The notes: generated by a model from the sequence alone, not told the origin. A stretch of 64,000 nucleotides of DNA from Haloimpatiens lingqiaonensis (GCF_044502415.1 NZ_CP172402.1), one strand, 5' to 3'. Positions 8,135 to 18,130 are shown, counted from the first letter of the stretch. Made by a program: numbers and translations.

Positions 8135-9037
8135 ATGAAGTTAAAAGGAATAATTCTTACAATGCTATCTTCTATTACATTTGGTTTTGCATTCACACTT
8201 GGACCTATGACTTATGGTGCTGGTGGAAGTAATCCTGTAACATTAACTTTTTTAAGAAATTTCCTAAGCCTACCATTTCTATTGGCAATAGTTTTACTTT
8301 TAAAAGTTGATTTAAAAATAACAAAAAAACAACTAATAAACTTAATAATACTAGGATTTATTGGAAATGCAATAACAACATTAATGTTGAATATAGCTTT
8401 CGCTCATATAGATGTAGGAATAGTAACACCAATACATTTTACTTACCCAATATTCGTAACTCTTGGATGTGTTCTATTCTTCCATGAAAAATTGAGTAAA
8501 CAAAAGATTGTAGCATTAATTATAGCTATGTCCGGAATAGCATGTTTCTTCGTGTCAGCATTAACTTCTGCTTCCTTTGGTTCTGGCACATTGCTAGGAT
8601 TGATTTTAGCAGTAGCATCTGGAGTATTTTATGCATTTTACATTATATTCATGGACAAAAGCGGTTTAAAAAGCGAATCACCCTTTAAAATAACATTTTA
8701 TGTAGCAATTGCTTCAAGTATAGGCATGTTCTTTTATGGAAAAGCTACAGGTCAGCTTGTATTATCTACATTAACAACTAAATCATGGATTATATCTGCA
8801 ATATTTGCATTTTTATGTACAGTTGTTGCCCTATCCCTATTACAAGTTGGTATAAAATATATTGGAGCAAGTGAAGCTGCTGTTATAAGTACTTTTGAAC
8901 CTATAACAAGCGTAATTTTCGGTGTGCTACTATTAGGTGAGAAAATAACAACAATAAAAATCTTTGCATGTATATTGATCTTTGCAGGAGTCTTAATATT
9001 ATCTTTTGCAAAAGATAAATCATCACAAAAGGCATAA
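8135..9037 (+). CDS. EamA/DMT-family transporter
   Basis: About 300 residues with ten hydrophobic segments in two five-helix EamA repeats (N-half to ~130, C-half from ~155; the typical EAAVISTFEPI segment at ~248-258). A drug/metabolite-type permease in the cytoplasmic membrane. It shares an operon with creatininase, so creatinine, creatine or a breakdown product is the first substrate guess. It ends just before a hairpin repeat that can act as terminator. Confidence 0.88.
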   Translation: MKLKGIILTMLSSITFGFAFTLGPMTYGAGGSNPVTLTFLRNFLSLPFLLAIVLLLKVDLKITKKQLINLIILGFIGNAITTLMLNIAFAHIDVGIVTPIHFTYPIFVTLGCVLFFHEKLSKQKIVALIIAMSGIACFFVSALTSASFGSGTLLGLILAVASGVFYAFYIIFMDKSGLKSESPFKITFYVAIASSIGMFFYGKATGQLVLSTLTTKSWIISAIFAFLCTVVALSLLQVGIKYIGASEAAVISTFEPITSVIFGVLLLGEKITTIKIFACILIFAGVLILSFAKDKSSQKA

Positions 9038-9047
9038 AAGATTAAAT

Positions 9048-9113
9048 GGGGATGTTGCACTAAGAATAAATACTACAATATATTGTATGTAAATTCTTTA
9101 ATGCAACACCCTC
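9048..9113. repeat. Hairpin repeat family A, short copy, acting as terminator
   Basis: Ends GGGGATGTTGCACTAAGAAT and ATTCTTTAATGCAACACCC are complementary over most of their length. It is a shortened relative (66 bp) of the ~97-bp copies at 26051-26148 and 47901-47996, sharing GCACTAAGAATAAAT-CTACAATA. Placed between convergent genes, it would terminate both. Confidence 0.75.
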
Positions 9114-9118
9114 TTTGT

Positions 9119-10327
9119 TTATACCTTTTTATTTTGTAAATTAATAAATTCATAAATTAATATGCTATTAAAAAGTTCTAAATCTGTCATTGCATCATCT
9201 AAATCTCTTTTCAAAAGTTCTTTAATGGTTGTTAATCTATAAAGTAACGTATTTCTATGTATAAAAAGTTCTTGAGAAGTCTTTAATAAATGTCTGTTAT
9301 TCTGGAAATAGCATTTTAAAGTGCCCATTAAATCCATTCCATGTTTTTCGTCATATTCTAAAATAGGTCCTAAATTTTCATAACAATACTGCTGAATTTC
9401 TTTAATATCTGCCACTTCCACTAGCCATCTTACAATTCCAAGCTCCCTATATTTAATAACTTTTGAGTTTCTATTACATATATCCATCATGGATAAAGCT
9501 TTAAAAGCTTCTTTATAACTTATTTTTATATCAGAATTAGTTTCCCTTATACGGCTAAAACCCAATTTAATTTCAACCTCTGAATACTTGGAATTTTCAA
9601 GGTTAAATACTGCTTCAACTGTTTCTGATGATTTTTTTGCCTCTTCATAGTCTTTTGCAAATATTAAACACATTAAGTGATTAGCGTATTCCATAGGAAT
9701 TAAAGTTTGGCTTTTAAGATTTAAAGACTCTTCTAAAGAGCGAATTATATGTTTACTAATCTGCTCTGTATCATAAGAAATATTAGATGCATTTTGTATA
9801 TTAAATATACAAATATAATGAAAAGGTCTTAATTTTATATTATAAAATTCCCCCAAAGCTTTTATATCTTGATGTATCTCATCTTGGGAAAAAATAAGAG
9901 ATTCTAAAAAGTGTTTTGCATTCTTTGCTTCTTCTCTTTTTTGTTCTATTTTAAATAAAATCTCTTGTGTAATATCAATTAGTTTAATATTCCAAGGCAT
10001 TATAAATACAGGAAATGCTTTTTCATTTGCCCTGTCAATCACATTTTGTGGTATGTTGTTCATATACTTATCATCAATTAAAATTACAATTCCAGAAAGT
10101 TTTTTATTAATACATTCTTCTAGTAGAATCAAAAGACTATTGTCCTCTTTCCCCATATCTGTATAAGTTACAAATATCAATTCCCCTCCGTAAAGCCACT
10201 GAGAAATGGATTCTGTCATTCTTACATATGGCCAAGAAATTTCACGATTTAACCCATTCTCGCCAGCCAATAACTTTGCCTTTGAAAAATTTTTAAGTTG
10301 AAATAAATCCCTGCAGCAAAGAACCAT
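9119..10327 (-). CDS. PucR-family transcriptional regulator
   Basis: 402 residues. The N-terminal ~125 residues fit the PucR sensory domain and the C-terminal ~60 residues fit the PucR HTH_30 domain (LMGTLKCYFQNN ... ELFIHRNTLLYRLTTIKELL). The family controls purine and amino-acid catabolism, often activating in response to a pathway intermediate. Start ATG with AGAAGGAATG. It is convergent with the creatininase/EamA pair and the obvious candidate regulator of that locus and of the divergent amidohydrolase. Confidence 0.9.
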   Translation of the reverse strand: MVLCCRDLFQLKNFSKAKLLAGENGLNREISWPYVRMTESISQWLYGGELIFVTYTDMGKEDNSLLILLEECINKKLSGIVILIDDKYMNNIPQNVIDRANEKAFPVFIMPWNIKLIDITQEILFKIEQKREEAKNAKHFLESLIFSQDEIHQDIKALGEFYNIKLRPFHYICIFNIQNASNISYDTEQISKHIIRSLEESLNLKSQTLIPMEYANHLMCLIFAKDYEEAKKSSETVEAVFNLENSKYSEVEIKLGFSRIRETNSDIKISYKEAFKALSMMDICNRNSKVIKYRELGIVRWLVEVADIKEIQQYCYENLGPILEYDEKHGMDLMGTLKCYFQNNRHLLKTSQELFIHRNTLLYRLTTIKELLKRDLDDAMTDLELFNSILIYEFINLQNKKV

Positions 10328-10506
10328 AAAAGCATTCCTTCTTTCTTCTTTTGTTTTAATTACTTATTATTTCTGTTACTTATTTTCTTTATGACCATAA
10401 TACACCAAATTAAAAATAAATATCAATATATTATAAAAATTAAATACTCAGCTCTCGCAGTTATAAAATAAAAATGTAAAATTTAGAATTAAAGAAAATA
10501 TTAAGT

Positions 10507-12255
10507 TTAACTCCAAGTTAATTTTTCCAATTCAATATGACTGCGATACCACTCATCCTTTTGTAAAAGTTCTTCAGGAGAACCTGCACTTTTAACTCTC
10601 CCCTTCTCTAAAATAACCACTGTATCACTAGTAATCATTGATGATAAACGGTGAGATATAGACAATATTGTATGGGCTTGGCTTGCCTTTTGCAATACAG
10701 ATACTATTTTCTCCTCTGTAATAGAATCCAAATTGGCTGTAATCTCATCAAAAAGAAGTATAGGTGGATCTGTCACAATGGCTCTTGCTATAGCCAAAAG
10801 CTGCTTCTGTCCCTGTGAAAAAAGAGTATCACTAGTTACTTTTGTATCCATACCATTTTCCAAAGTTGCTATATAATCCATAAGTCCTACAAATTCCAAA
10901 GCATCTTCAATTTGTTTTCTTGTAATATTGTGGTCTTGCAGACTAATTTGTTCTGCCACTGTTCCATTTATAATATGAAAGCTTTGACCTACATATCCAA
11001 ATATTTTACGTTTTTCAGAATTTGGTATTTGATAAACATCAATACCATTTATTGTTATACTACCTTTAGATGGTTTAAGAAGCCCCATAGCCAATTTGAA
11101 TAATGTAGATTTTCCAACTCCAGTTCTTCCTACAAAAGTAACCTTTTCATTTGATTTTAAATTTAAATTAATACCCTGAAGAACATCATTTCCATCTTCA
11201 TATTTAAAAGAAACTTCATTAAATGCTAATCTAACATCCTCACGTAGTGGAATTATATGCTCTATCTTTAATTCATTCTTTTTAAAATCATCTTCAGACT
11301 CATTGTAAAAATCATCTACCCTACGTATGCCTGATAAAGCCTTTTGAATATTTTGTAGTTCCATTCCCAAGTTTTCAATTGGTGCAAATAAGTTAGATAT
11401 TAATTCAATTGATGCTGCAACCATACCTAGGGATATACCTAAATAATTTAATTGCTTGGATGATAATACTACAATGAACCCAATAACAGTAGCACGAATA
11501 AGCTGAATAATTGGGGAAAATATAGAGTCATAAAAATTCACCTTTTCAATTGTTTTATAGTTATCAAGCAAATGTTTAGTGTATATCTTTTCCATATAAT
11601 TTTCTTTACTATAGGATTTAATCATCTGTACATTCTTTAAACTTTCGGAAATATGATTGTTTACTCTGCCTACCAATATTCTATTTTCAATCTGTGCCTT
11701 AAGCATTCTCCTTTGAAAAATCCGTGTAATACCATAAATAATAGGTAGTAATATTAAAGTTATAATTCCAAGCTTTCCACTGAAAATCCAAATTGAAATT
11801 ACAATACCTATAATCTTAAAGCAATCAATCATCATTCCAATAATACCACTTGTAAACAGAGAATTGATTGCATCCACATCATTAGTAAATCGTGAAACAA
11901 CTGCTCCTGAACTATTAGAAGAGAAAAACCCCGCATTTATTTTTTCCAGCTTTTCCATCATTTTAATTCGTATTTCCTTTGTAATTTTTTGTCCTAAAAC
12001 CGTAAGAAGAACCTCTTTAACAAAATCAAATACTGCAACAAATATTAATACCCCAATGTAAATAATTGCTAAAAAGAGTAGTTTATCAGGTTTTTTAGGT
12101 ACGAGATTATAATCAATTATATGCTTCAATATTTGAGGAGGAATTAAACTTGTAAAAACAACACCGCAAACAGAAAATACTAATAATATGCTTATTCCTA
12201 TATTGTTTTTAATTGCTTTAACAATAGATCCTTTTATTAAACTATTTTCCATCAT
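10507..12255 (-). CDS. ABC exporter subunit, heterodimer partner with degenerate signature motif
   Basis: 582 residues: six membrane segments (to ~320) then a nucleotide-binding domain with GRTGVGKST Walker A (~378), canonical Walker B ILLFDEI with its catalytic Glu, and SHRLSS. The signature motif is FSQGQ instead of LSGGQ. The partner gene has a normal signature but Asp in place of the catalytic Glu, so the pair has one consensus and one degenerate ATP site, as in BmrCD, LmrCD and TM287/288. It overlaps the upstream gene by 14 bases. Likely a lipid or drug exporter. Confidence 0.9.
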   Translation of the reverse strand: MMENSLIKGSIVKAIKNNIGISILLVFSVCGVVFTSLIPPQILKHIIDYNLVPKKPDKLLFLAIIYIGVLIFVAVFDFVKEVLLTVLGQKITKEIRIKMMEKLEKINAGFFSSNSSGAVVSRFTNDVDAINSLFTSGIIGMMIDCFKIIGIVISIWIFSGKLGIITLILLPIIYGITRIFQRRMLKAQIENRILVGRVNNHISESLKNVQMIKSYSKENYMEKIYTKHLLDNYKTIEKVNFYDSIFSPIIQLIRATVIGFIVVLSSKQLNYLGISLGMVAASIELISNLFAPIENLGMELQNIQKALSGIRRVDDFYNESEDDFKKNELKIEHIIPLREDVRLAFNEVSFKYEDGNDVLQGINLNLKSNEKVTFVGRTGVGKSTLFKLAMGLLKPSKGSITINGIDVYQIPNSEKRKIFGYVGQSFHIINGTVAEQISLQDHNITRKQIEDALEFVGLMDYIATLENGMDTKVTSDTLFSQGQKQLLAIARAIVTDPPILLFDEITANLDSITEEKIVSVLQKASQAHTILSISHRLSSMITSDTVVILEKGRVKSAGSPEELLQKDEWYRSHIELEKLTWS

Positions 12256-13987
12256 TGCCCCTCCCCTCTGTACATTGCAAATTAAATATTGTTTTATAAA
12301 CGTTGGACTTCTTCATAAGCTCATTATGAGTGCCATACTCCACTGTTTTATCACTATTTAGCAATATAATTTTATTAATTTTACTAAAAATAGATAAACG
12401 ATGTGAAACTAAAATAATCAAACTTTCTTTATAATTACTTCTTAAATTTTCAATTATTTTTTCTTCAGTCTTCATATCAACCGCTGAAAATGGATCATCC
12501 AATATTATAATTTTATTTTTATTAAGTAAAGCTCTTGCTAGCGCTATCCTAGCCTGTTGCCCACCACTTAATTTAATTCCACTATTGCCAACCAAAGTGT
12601 CTTTTCCCTTTGACATTGCTTTTAAATCTATATCAAAACAAACATCTTTTAAAACAGATTTAATATCTTGTTTTTCTCCTAAGGCAATATTGTTATAAAT
12701 AGTATCTGAAAACAATTGTGGTTTATGACCTAAGTAAGAAATTACCTGGCTTCCCTCATATTCTGAGTAATCTTTTAGTTCCTTACCATCTATTTTTATG
12801 CTTCCCTCGTAAGGGTATAATCCAAGCAAAGACAATGCCAGCGTAGATTTACCCGAAGCAATGGAACCTGTTACACCTATAATTTCCCCTTTTTTCCCTT
12901 CAAAAGTGATGTTTTCAATTATATTTTCCTTTCCCTCTTCATAACTGAAGCTAAGATTTTCTACTGATAGTACTGTGTCCTTCTTATTTATTTTAACAGT
13001 GTCATCTTTGCTTTCATATTCCGTAAGATATGGTTTGATGCGCTTCCATGACACTTGAGATTTTTGTACAGAATTAAATAACTTAGCTGCTTTACTTGCC
13101 TTAACCGCCATGGCAGTAAACATAGCTATGTAGGTGGAAAACTGCCCCAGGCTCCATCCGCCATTAATTACTTTTTTCCCTCCTAAATAGATCACCATGA
13201 TTATTCCAAGCATTGCTATCACATGGTATATAGGCTGCATAGAATTTTCTAATATGTTGGCTTTTATAGCTTTATTTTGCAAATCTTCCAAGTGCTTATT
13301 ATACTTTTCTCTATTTTGAGACTCCATGCCAGTTACACGATATAACATAGAATTTTCAATGGCATCATAGGTAATTTGGGCTACCTCACTGCTTTTTTCA
13401 CGAAAGGCACTGGAGTACTTATAAATAACACTTTTCAACTTTTTAGCAAACAACATTGCAATAGGAATGAAAAGAATAGATAATATAGTTATTTTCACAT
13501 CATAAACAATCATTGATATTAGATAGGACACCATCAGAACCCCAGTATCAAATACTTCTGTGGTGAACTTTCGCATTCCCTCCACGCATAAATCTACATC
13601 AGAAATAGCTCTCGTCATTAAATTACCTGTATTTTCGTTATTCAGCTCCGAAATACTTTTGTGCATTATGTTATTGTAAATCATAAGTCTCATAGTAGCA
13701 CTGGTACTATTGGCAAAACGTCTTATATAAAATCGCTTAAAATAGCGTAAAAATTGAATAGTCCCAATAAGACCAACGTAGGTAACTGCAATTATTATTA
13801 CAGAAGATAAAGTATAACCCTTAACAATAGAATCTATAAGTTTTCCTTGATATATAGGTCCCAAAATAACTGTAGTATTGCAAAGCAAACCAAATATTAC
13901 AATACATGCCACTACAAATTTTTCTTTTTTCCAGTAATTAATAATTTTATCTGGTTGCTTTATAGGCTGAATCTTTAATTTTGACAT
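12242..13987 (-). CDS. ABC exporter subunit, heterodimer partner with non-catalytic Walker B
   Basis: 581 residues, membrane domain followed by an ATPase domain: GSIASGKST Walker A, intact LSGGQQARIALARALL signature, and Walker B IIILDDPFSAVD with Asp where the catalytic Glu should be. The H-loop SHRLS is intact. It is the first gene of the two-gene operon, with GGGGGATG upstream of the ATG at 13987. The combination with the following gene's altered signature is the classic asymmetric exporter. Confidence 0.9.
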   Translation of the reverse strand: MSKLKIQPIKQPDKIINYWKKEKFVVACIVIFGLLCNTTVILGPIYQGKLIDSIVKGYTLSSVIIIAVTYVGLIGTIQFLRYFKRFYIRRFANSTSATMRLMIYNNIMHKSISELNNENTGNLMTRAISDVDLCVEGMRKFTTEVFDTGVLMVSYLISMIVYDVKITILSILFIPIAMLFAKKLKSVIYKYSSAFREKSSEVAQITYDAIENSMLYRVTGMESQNREKYNKHLEDLQNKAIKANILENSMQPIYHVIAMLGIIMVIYLGGKKVINGGWSLGQFSTYIAMFTAMAVKASKAAKLFNSVQKSQVSWKRIKPYLTEYESKDDTVKINKKDTVLSVENLSFSYEEGKENIIENITFEGKKGEIIGVTGSIASGKSTLALSLLGLYPYEGSIKIDGKELKDYSEYEGSQVISYLGHKPQLFSDTIYNNIALGEKQDIKSVLKDVCFDIDLKAMSKGKDTLVGNSGIKLSGGQQARIALARALLNKNKIIILDDPFSAVDMKTEEKIIENLRSNYKESLIILVSHRLSIFSKINKIILLNSDKTVEYGTHNELMKKSNVYKTIFNLQCTEGRGNDGK

Positions 13988-14286
13988 CTAAATAGCATCC
14001 CCCATCTCATAATAAAAAAAATTAGTGCTTGTATAAGTTCTCGCACTAAAATTATACATTATTAAATGTGATTTTTCTATATTCCTCTATACTATTATTC
14101 AAATCACAATTCTTACATAAAAAAGCCAAAACATCACATCCTAACGTTAAATAATAATTAATTTCCTTATTAATCATATCATATTTGTACTTTTTTTACA
14201 ATAAATTGGCTTTAGATATTATAGCTTCAATTAAGTTTTTATTGGAAGCTTCAATTTTATCTAGTAAGTTCTGTATTAAAGTTTAC
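13988..14286. promoter_or_regulatory. Upstream region of the ABC exporter operon with inverted repeat
   Basis: About 300 bases without a gene. An inverted repeat TTAGTGC (14022-14028) / GCACTAA (14043-14049), arms separated by 14 bases, lies 35-60 bases upstream of the exporter start and may be an operator for a drug- or stress-responsive repressor not encoded nearby. The remainder is AT-rich with no recognisable gene. Confidence 0.45.
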
Positions 14287-14328
14287 AAAAAAACCTGTCA
14301 AACTTCATATTTTTGACAGGTTTTTATC
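14287..14328 (-). terminator. Rho-independent terminator of the aspartase-malic enzyme operon
   Basis: AAACCTGTCAAA ... TTTGACAGGTTT stem flanked by A and T runs, 30 bases after the malic enzyme stop. The minus-strand T-run is long, as expected for a strong terminator. Confidence 0.9.
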
Positions 14329-14357
14329 TTTTTATTTATTTCTACATCTTAATAAAA

Positions 14358-15590
14358 TTAAATACCTAGTAACTTTCTTGTATGCTCTTCTACCATTTCT
14401 GGAGTAACATCTTTTCTTCTTGCAACACCTGTATCTATAGCTGCTTTTGCAACTTTAGCTGCTACCTTTGGTGCTATTCTTAAATCAAATGCTTCAGGAA
14501 TAACATAATTTGGATTTAACTTATCTTCTCCTACTAGCTCTGCTATAGCATAAGCTGCTGCCATTTTCATTTCATCATTTATATCAGAAGCTTGTACGTC
14601 AAGAGCTCCTCTAAATATTCCTGGAAATGCTACTACATTGTTAACTTGGTTAGGGAAATCTGATCTTCCTGTGCACACTACTTTAGCTCCTGCTTCTATA
14701 GCATCTTTTGGCAATATCTCTGGGTTAGGATTTGCCATAGCCATGATAATAGCATCTCTATTCATAGATTTAACCATATCTTTAGTAACACAATTTGCAA
14801 CAGATACTCCTAAAAATACATCTGCTCCCTTTAATACTTCAGCTAAATTTCCCTTTACTAAATTTTTATTTGTTATATTAGCCATTTCCTCTTTATATTT
14901 GTTCATTCCTTCAGGTCTTCCTTTATATATTGCACCCTTAGAGTCACATAATATAACGTCTTTTGCTCCCATTTTTAAAATTAACTTTGTAATAGCTGTT
15001 CCTGCAGCACCTGCTCCATTCACTACTACAGTTATGTCTTCAAACTTCTTATTTACAACCTTTAAAGCATTTATAATACAAGCAGTTGAAACCACTGCAG
15101 TACCATGTTGGTCATCATGGAATATAGGAATATTTGATATTTTCTTAAGTTTTTCCTCTATTTCAAAGCATTCTGGAGCTTTAATATCTTCTAAATTTAC
15201 TCCCCCAAATCCAGGTTCCATAAGTTTTACAGTTTCTACTATTTTATCTATGTCTTTTGTATCTAAACATATTGGGAAAGCATCCACTCCACCAAAAGCC
15301 TTGAATAAAACTGCTTTTCCCTCCATAACTGGAAGTCCTGCTCCTGCTCCTATGTCTCCAAGACCTAACACTGCAGTACCATTAGTTACTACCGCTACCA
15401 TATTGCCTTTAGCTGTATATTCATATATATCTTCTGGGTTTTTATTAATTTCCAAACAAGGCTCTGCTACTCCTGGTGTATATGCCATAGTTAAATCTTG
15501 ATTATTTCTAACAGGCACCTTACATTTAAGTTCAATTTTACCTTGATAATCTTTGTGAAATTTTAATGCTTCTTCCTTTAAGTTTCCCAT
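14358..15590 (-). CDS. NAD-dependent malic enzyme (decarboxylating)
   Basis: Converts malate to pyruvate and CO2 with NAD(P) reduction. 410 residues, the short bacterial form without a phosphotransacetylase tail. Visible: AYTPGVAEPC (~32-41), GNMVAVVTNGTAVLGLGDIG with the catalytic Tyr/Lys neighbourhood, IPIFHDDQHGTAVV (~155-168, metal ligands), GAGAAGTAI nucleotide-binding loop (~191-199), and MANPNPEI near 285. It follows aspartase by 19 bases, so aspartate can pass through fumarate and (via a fumarase elsewhere) malate to pyruvate. Start ATG with ATAGGAGGA. Confidence 0.93.
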   Translation of the reverse strand: MGNLKEEALKFHKDYQGKIELKCKVPVRNNQDLTMAYTPGVAEPCLEINKNPEDIYEYTAKGNMVAVVTNGTAVLGLGDIGAGAGLPVMEGKAVLFKAFGGVDAFPICLDTKDIDKIVETVKLMEPGFGGVNLEDIKAPECFEIEEKLKKISNIPIFHDDQHGTAVVSTACIINALKVVNKKFEDITVVVNGAGAAGTAITKLILKMGAKDVILCDSKGAIYKGRPEGMNKYKEEMANITNKNLVKGNLAEVLKGADVFLGVSVANCVTKDMVKSMNRDAIIMAMANPNPEILPKDAIEAGAKVVCTGRSDFPNQVNNVVAFPGIFRGALDVQASDINDEMKMAAAYAIAELVGEDKLNPNYVIPEAFDLRIAPKVAAKVAKAAIDTGVARRKDVTPEMVEEHTRKLLGI

Positions 15591-15609
15591 TATAAAATCC
15601 TCCTATACT

Positions 15610-17046
15610 TTAGTTTGCTGCGAGACATTTTGTAGTTATGCCAGGCTCTGTCATAGCCATAGTATCCAGTACTTCATCAAGTTTTTCTTCATTTAAAAGT
15701 CCTGATTTTAATATTATTTCTCTTATTGGTTCTTTTGTTTTTATAGCTGTTTTTGCAATTTTTGCTGCTTCCTTATAACCAATATGTGGACAAAGTGCTG
15801 TAACTATACCTACACTATTTTCAACCAAGTACTGGCATCTGTCTTTATTAGCTGTTATTCCCATTATACAATTATTAGTGAAAGTTTCCAATCCATTAGT
15901 TAAAGTTTCTATAGATTCAAATAAGTTGTAGAATATAACTGGTTCAAAAGCATTCAATTCTAATTGTCCAGCTTCTGCAGCCATGGTAATAGTCATATCG
16001 TTTCCTATAATATTAAAGGCTATTTGACTTACCACCTCTGGAATTACAGGATTAACTTTGCCAGGCATTATTGAGGATCCATTTTGCTTTGGAGGAAGAT
16101 TTATTTCTCCAAAACCTGTTCTTGGTCCTGATGACATAAGTCTTAAATCATTTGCTATTTTTGATAAACTAACCGCGCAGGTTTTAATTGTTCCAGATAT
16201 TTCTACAAAGCAATCTACATTTTGAGTTCCATCCACTAAATTTTCTGATTGCTTTAATGACATACCAGTGACTTTTGCAAGATTTGGTACTATTTTATTT
16301 TCATATTCTTTATCTGCATTTATACCTGTACCTATAGCTGTAGCGCCCATATTTACGATTTTTAAGCTTTCCATTGCATGTTCAAGTCTTCTAATATCTC
16401 TAGCTATTACTGCACTATATGCTGCAAATTCTTGTCCCAATCTTATAGGCACTGCATCTTGCATCTGAGTTCTTCCCATTTTAATAACTTCGTCAAATTC
16501 TTGGCTTTTTTCTACTAAAGCTTCATAAAGTTTTATAAGCTCTTTTATTGCCTTTGGAAGAAGTTTTAATGTAGTTATTTTTCCTGCAGTAGGAATAACG
16601 TCATTAGTAGATTGCCCCATGTTTACATGATCATTAGGATGAACTATACTATAATCTCCCTTTTCTCCTCCTAAAATCTCAGTCGCTCTATTAGCAATTA
16701 CTTCATTTGAATTCATATTCATAGAAGTTCCTGCACCACCTTGAATAGGATCTGTTATAAATTCATCGTAAAATCTTCCATCTATTATTTCATCACAGGC
16801 TATTTTAATAGCATTTTGAATGCTCTTATCCATAAGTCCAACTTCTGCATTAGTTATTGCACATGCCTTTTTAATTTGTGCAAGACTTCTTACAAATTCC
16901 TTGTGAATTTTTAATCCTGTTATTCTAAAATTCTCCACCGCTCTTAAAGTTTGAACCCCATAGTATGCCTCTTTTGGTACTTCCTTTGAACCTATAGAAT
17001 CACTTTCTATTCTAAAATTGTTTTCTCCACCGTATATTCGTTCCAT
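15610..17046 (-). CDS. aspA: Aspartate ammonia-lyase (aspartase)
   Basis: Converts L-aspartate to fumarate and ammonia. 478 residues, in the aspartase/fumarase superfamily with the signature loop GSSIMPGKVNPVIPE (~329-343), plus QGGAGTSMNMNSNEVIANRA (~101-120) and HPNDHVNMGQSTNDVIPTA (~136-154). The TSMNMN run and linkage to malic enzyme favour aspartase over class II fumarase. Start ATG with TTAGGAGGCAG; a consensus promoter lies about 80-110 bases upstream. Confidence 0.92.
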   Translation of the reverse strand: MERIYGGENNFRIESDSIGSKEVPKEAYYGVQTLRAVENFRITGLKIHKEFVRSLAQIKKACAITNAEVGLMDKSIQNAIKIACDEIIDGRFYDEFITDPIQGGAGTSMNMNSNEVIANRATEILGGEKGDYSIVHPNDHVNMGQSTNDVIPTAGKITTLKLLPKAIKELIKLYEALVEKSQEFDEVIKMGRTQMQDAVPIRLGQEFAAYSAVIARDIRRLEHAMESLKIVNMGATAIGTGINADKEYENKIVPNLAKVTGMSLKQSENLVDGTQNVDCFVEISGTIKTCAVSLSKIANDLRLMSSGPRTGFGEINLPPKQNGSSIMPGKVNPVIPEVVSQIAFNIIGNDMTITMAAEAGQLELNAFEPVIFYNLFESIETLTNGLETFTNNCIMGITANKDRCQYLVENSVGIVTALCPHIGYKEAAKIAKTAIKTKEPIREIILKSGLLNEEKLDEVLDTMAMTEPGITTKCLAAN

Positions 17047-17125
17047 AAAGCTGCCTCCTAAATGAATGTAAAGTTGCTATTTCCAATAGCAATAAACATT
17101 CTATGAATTATTTCCTTCAATTTTC

Positions 17126-17154
17126 ATTATATTACTTTCATATACTAAATGCAA
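17126..17154 (-). promoter_or_regulatory. Sigma-A type promoter of the aspA operon
   Basis: On the minus strand: TTGCAT (17154-17149), 17-base spacer, TATAAT (17131-17126). It is the only good match between aspA and the next gene upstream, leaving a 5' leader of roughly 75 bases that contains a short stem (TTGCTATT ... AATAGCAA). Confidence 0.75.
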
Positions 17155-17200
17155 TAGGATTTGCAAGTTTTATTTCATTTTTTAGAAATTTAGAAAGGTT

Positions 17201-18130
17201 TTATTTACTAACATTGGGAAACTCTACTTCATATTTACCTATCCATTTATGAGTAGAAAACTCTCTACATCTAACTACTACTTTATGCTCAAAAACTTCA
17301 ACTACTAATCCCTGACTTAAAGATGCAGGCTCATATCTATCCCCTTTTGTCATTATATAATTTACTGACCCTGTATTAAACATGGTGAAATCTTTTTTAC
17401 ACATAGTTTTATTATGTTCTAAATTATAATGAGAATGCCCAGTAAAAAACATAACTTGAGGGTACATTTTCAATATATCGTATAGTTCTTCATGATTTTC
17501 TATACCTGCCCACGCATCACTTCCAAAAACTGTATCTTTAAATGGTTGATGGAGAAATATAAAGATAGGTTTATCTATACTGGCATTTTTCTTTATAGTC
17601 TCTTTAAGCCAATTTAATTGATTATCAGAAAGCTTTGCATAGCCATTATTTTCTGGAGCCAAAATTATAAAATGATATCCTTGTACCCATTTATCATAGT
17701 ATATTGCCGCCATACCCGTTTCATGTACAAAAATATTTTCATGTTCTCTATTACTAGGCCCCTTACAATAATATTCATGATTTCCCATGGACAGCATAAC
17801 CTTTGCATTGTCTTCTTTATATTTATTTAAAATATTCATAAAACTCATATATTCAGCTTTTGTACCACTATTGACACAATCTCCTACTATAGCTATTGCA
17901 TTATAGTTTGGATATAATTCTTTTAAATCAATAAGAGCATTTTTAAATTTTCTCTCTGAGAAAAAAAATCCTCCAATATGCACATCACTTATTACAGGAA
18001 AAACTAATTTAGCCCCTTTTAATTCATCTAACTTGGTTTTAGCTCTTATATTTTTCATTGAAGAACTTACTATGAAAATACTACTTATAGCAACAATTAT
18101 TACAAATATAATTCTCAATTTTCTCTTCAT
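17201..18130 (-). CDS. Membrane-anchored metallophosphoesterase
   Basis: 309 residues with one N-terminal membrane segment (~5-23) that acts as signal anchor, placing the enzyme outside. The calcineurin-type dimetal motifs are in order: SDVHIGGF (~48), GDCVNSG (~83), GNHEYY (~117), FLHQP (~190) and GHSHYNLEH (~233). Substrate unknown; such proteins act on nucleotides, phospholipids or wall polymers. Start ATG with GAGGATAAG. Single gene, not clearly in an operon. Confidence 0.88.
   Translation of the reverse strand: MKRKLRIIFVIIVAISSIFIVSSSMKNIRAKTKLDELKGAKLVFPVISDVHIGGFFFSERKFKNALIDLKELYPNYNAIAIVGDCVNSGTKAEYMSFMNILNKYKEDNAKVMLSMGNHEYYCKGPSNREHENIFVHETGMAAIYYDKWVQGYHFIILAPENNGYAKLSDNQLNWLKETIKKNASIDKPIFIFLHQPFKDTVFGSDAWAGIENHEELYDILKMYPQVMFFTGHSHYNLEHNKTMCKKDFTMFNTGSVNYIMTKGDRYEPASLSQGLVVEVFEHKVVVRCREFSTHKWIGKYEVEFPNVSK

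Noticed and set aside
14638..15501. 287-codon plus-strand ORF inside the malic enzyme gene
   Set aside because: Antisense shadow; no ribosome site or domain, while the minus-strand frame has every malic enzyme motif.
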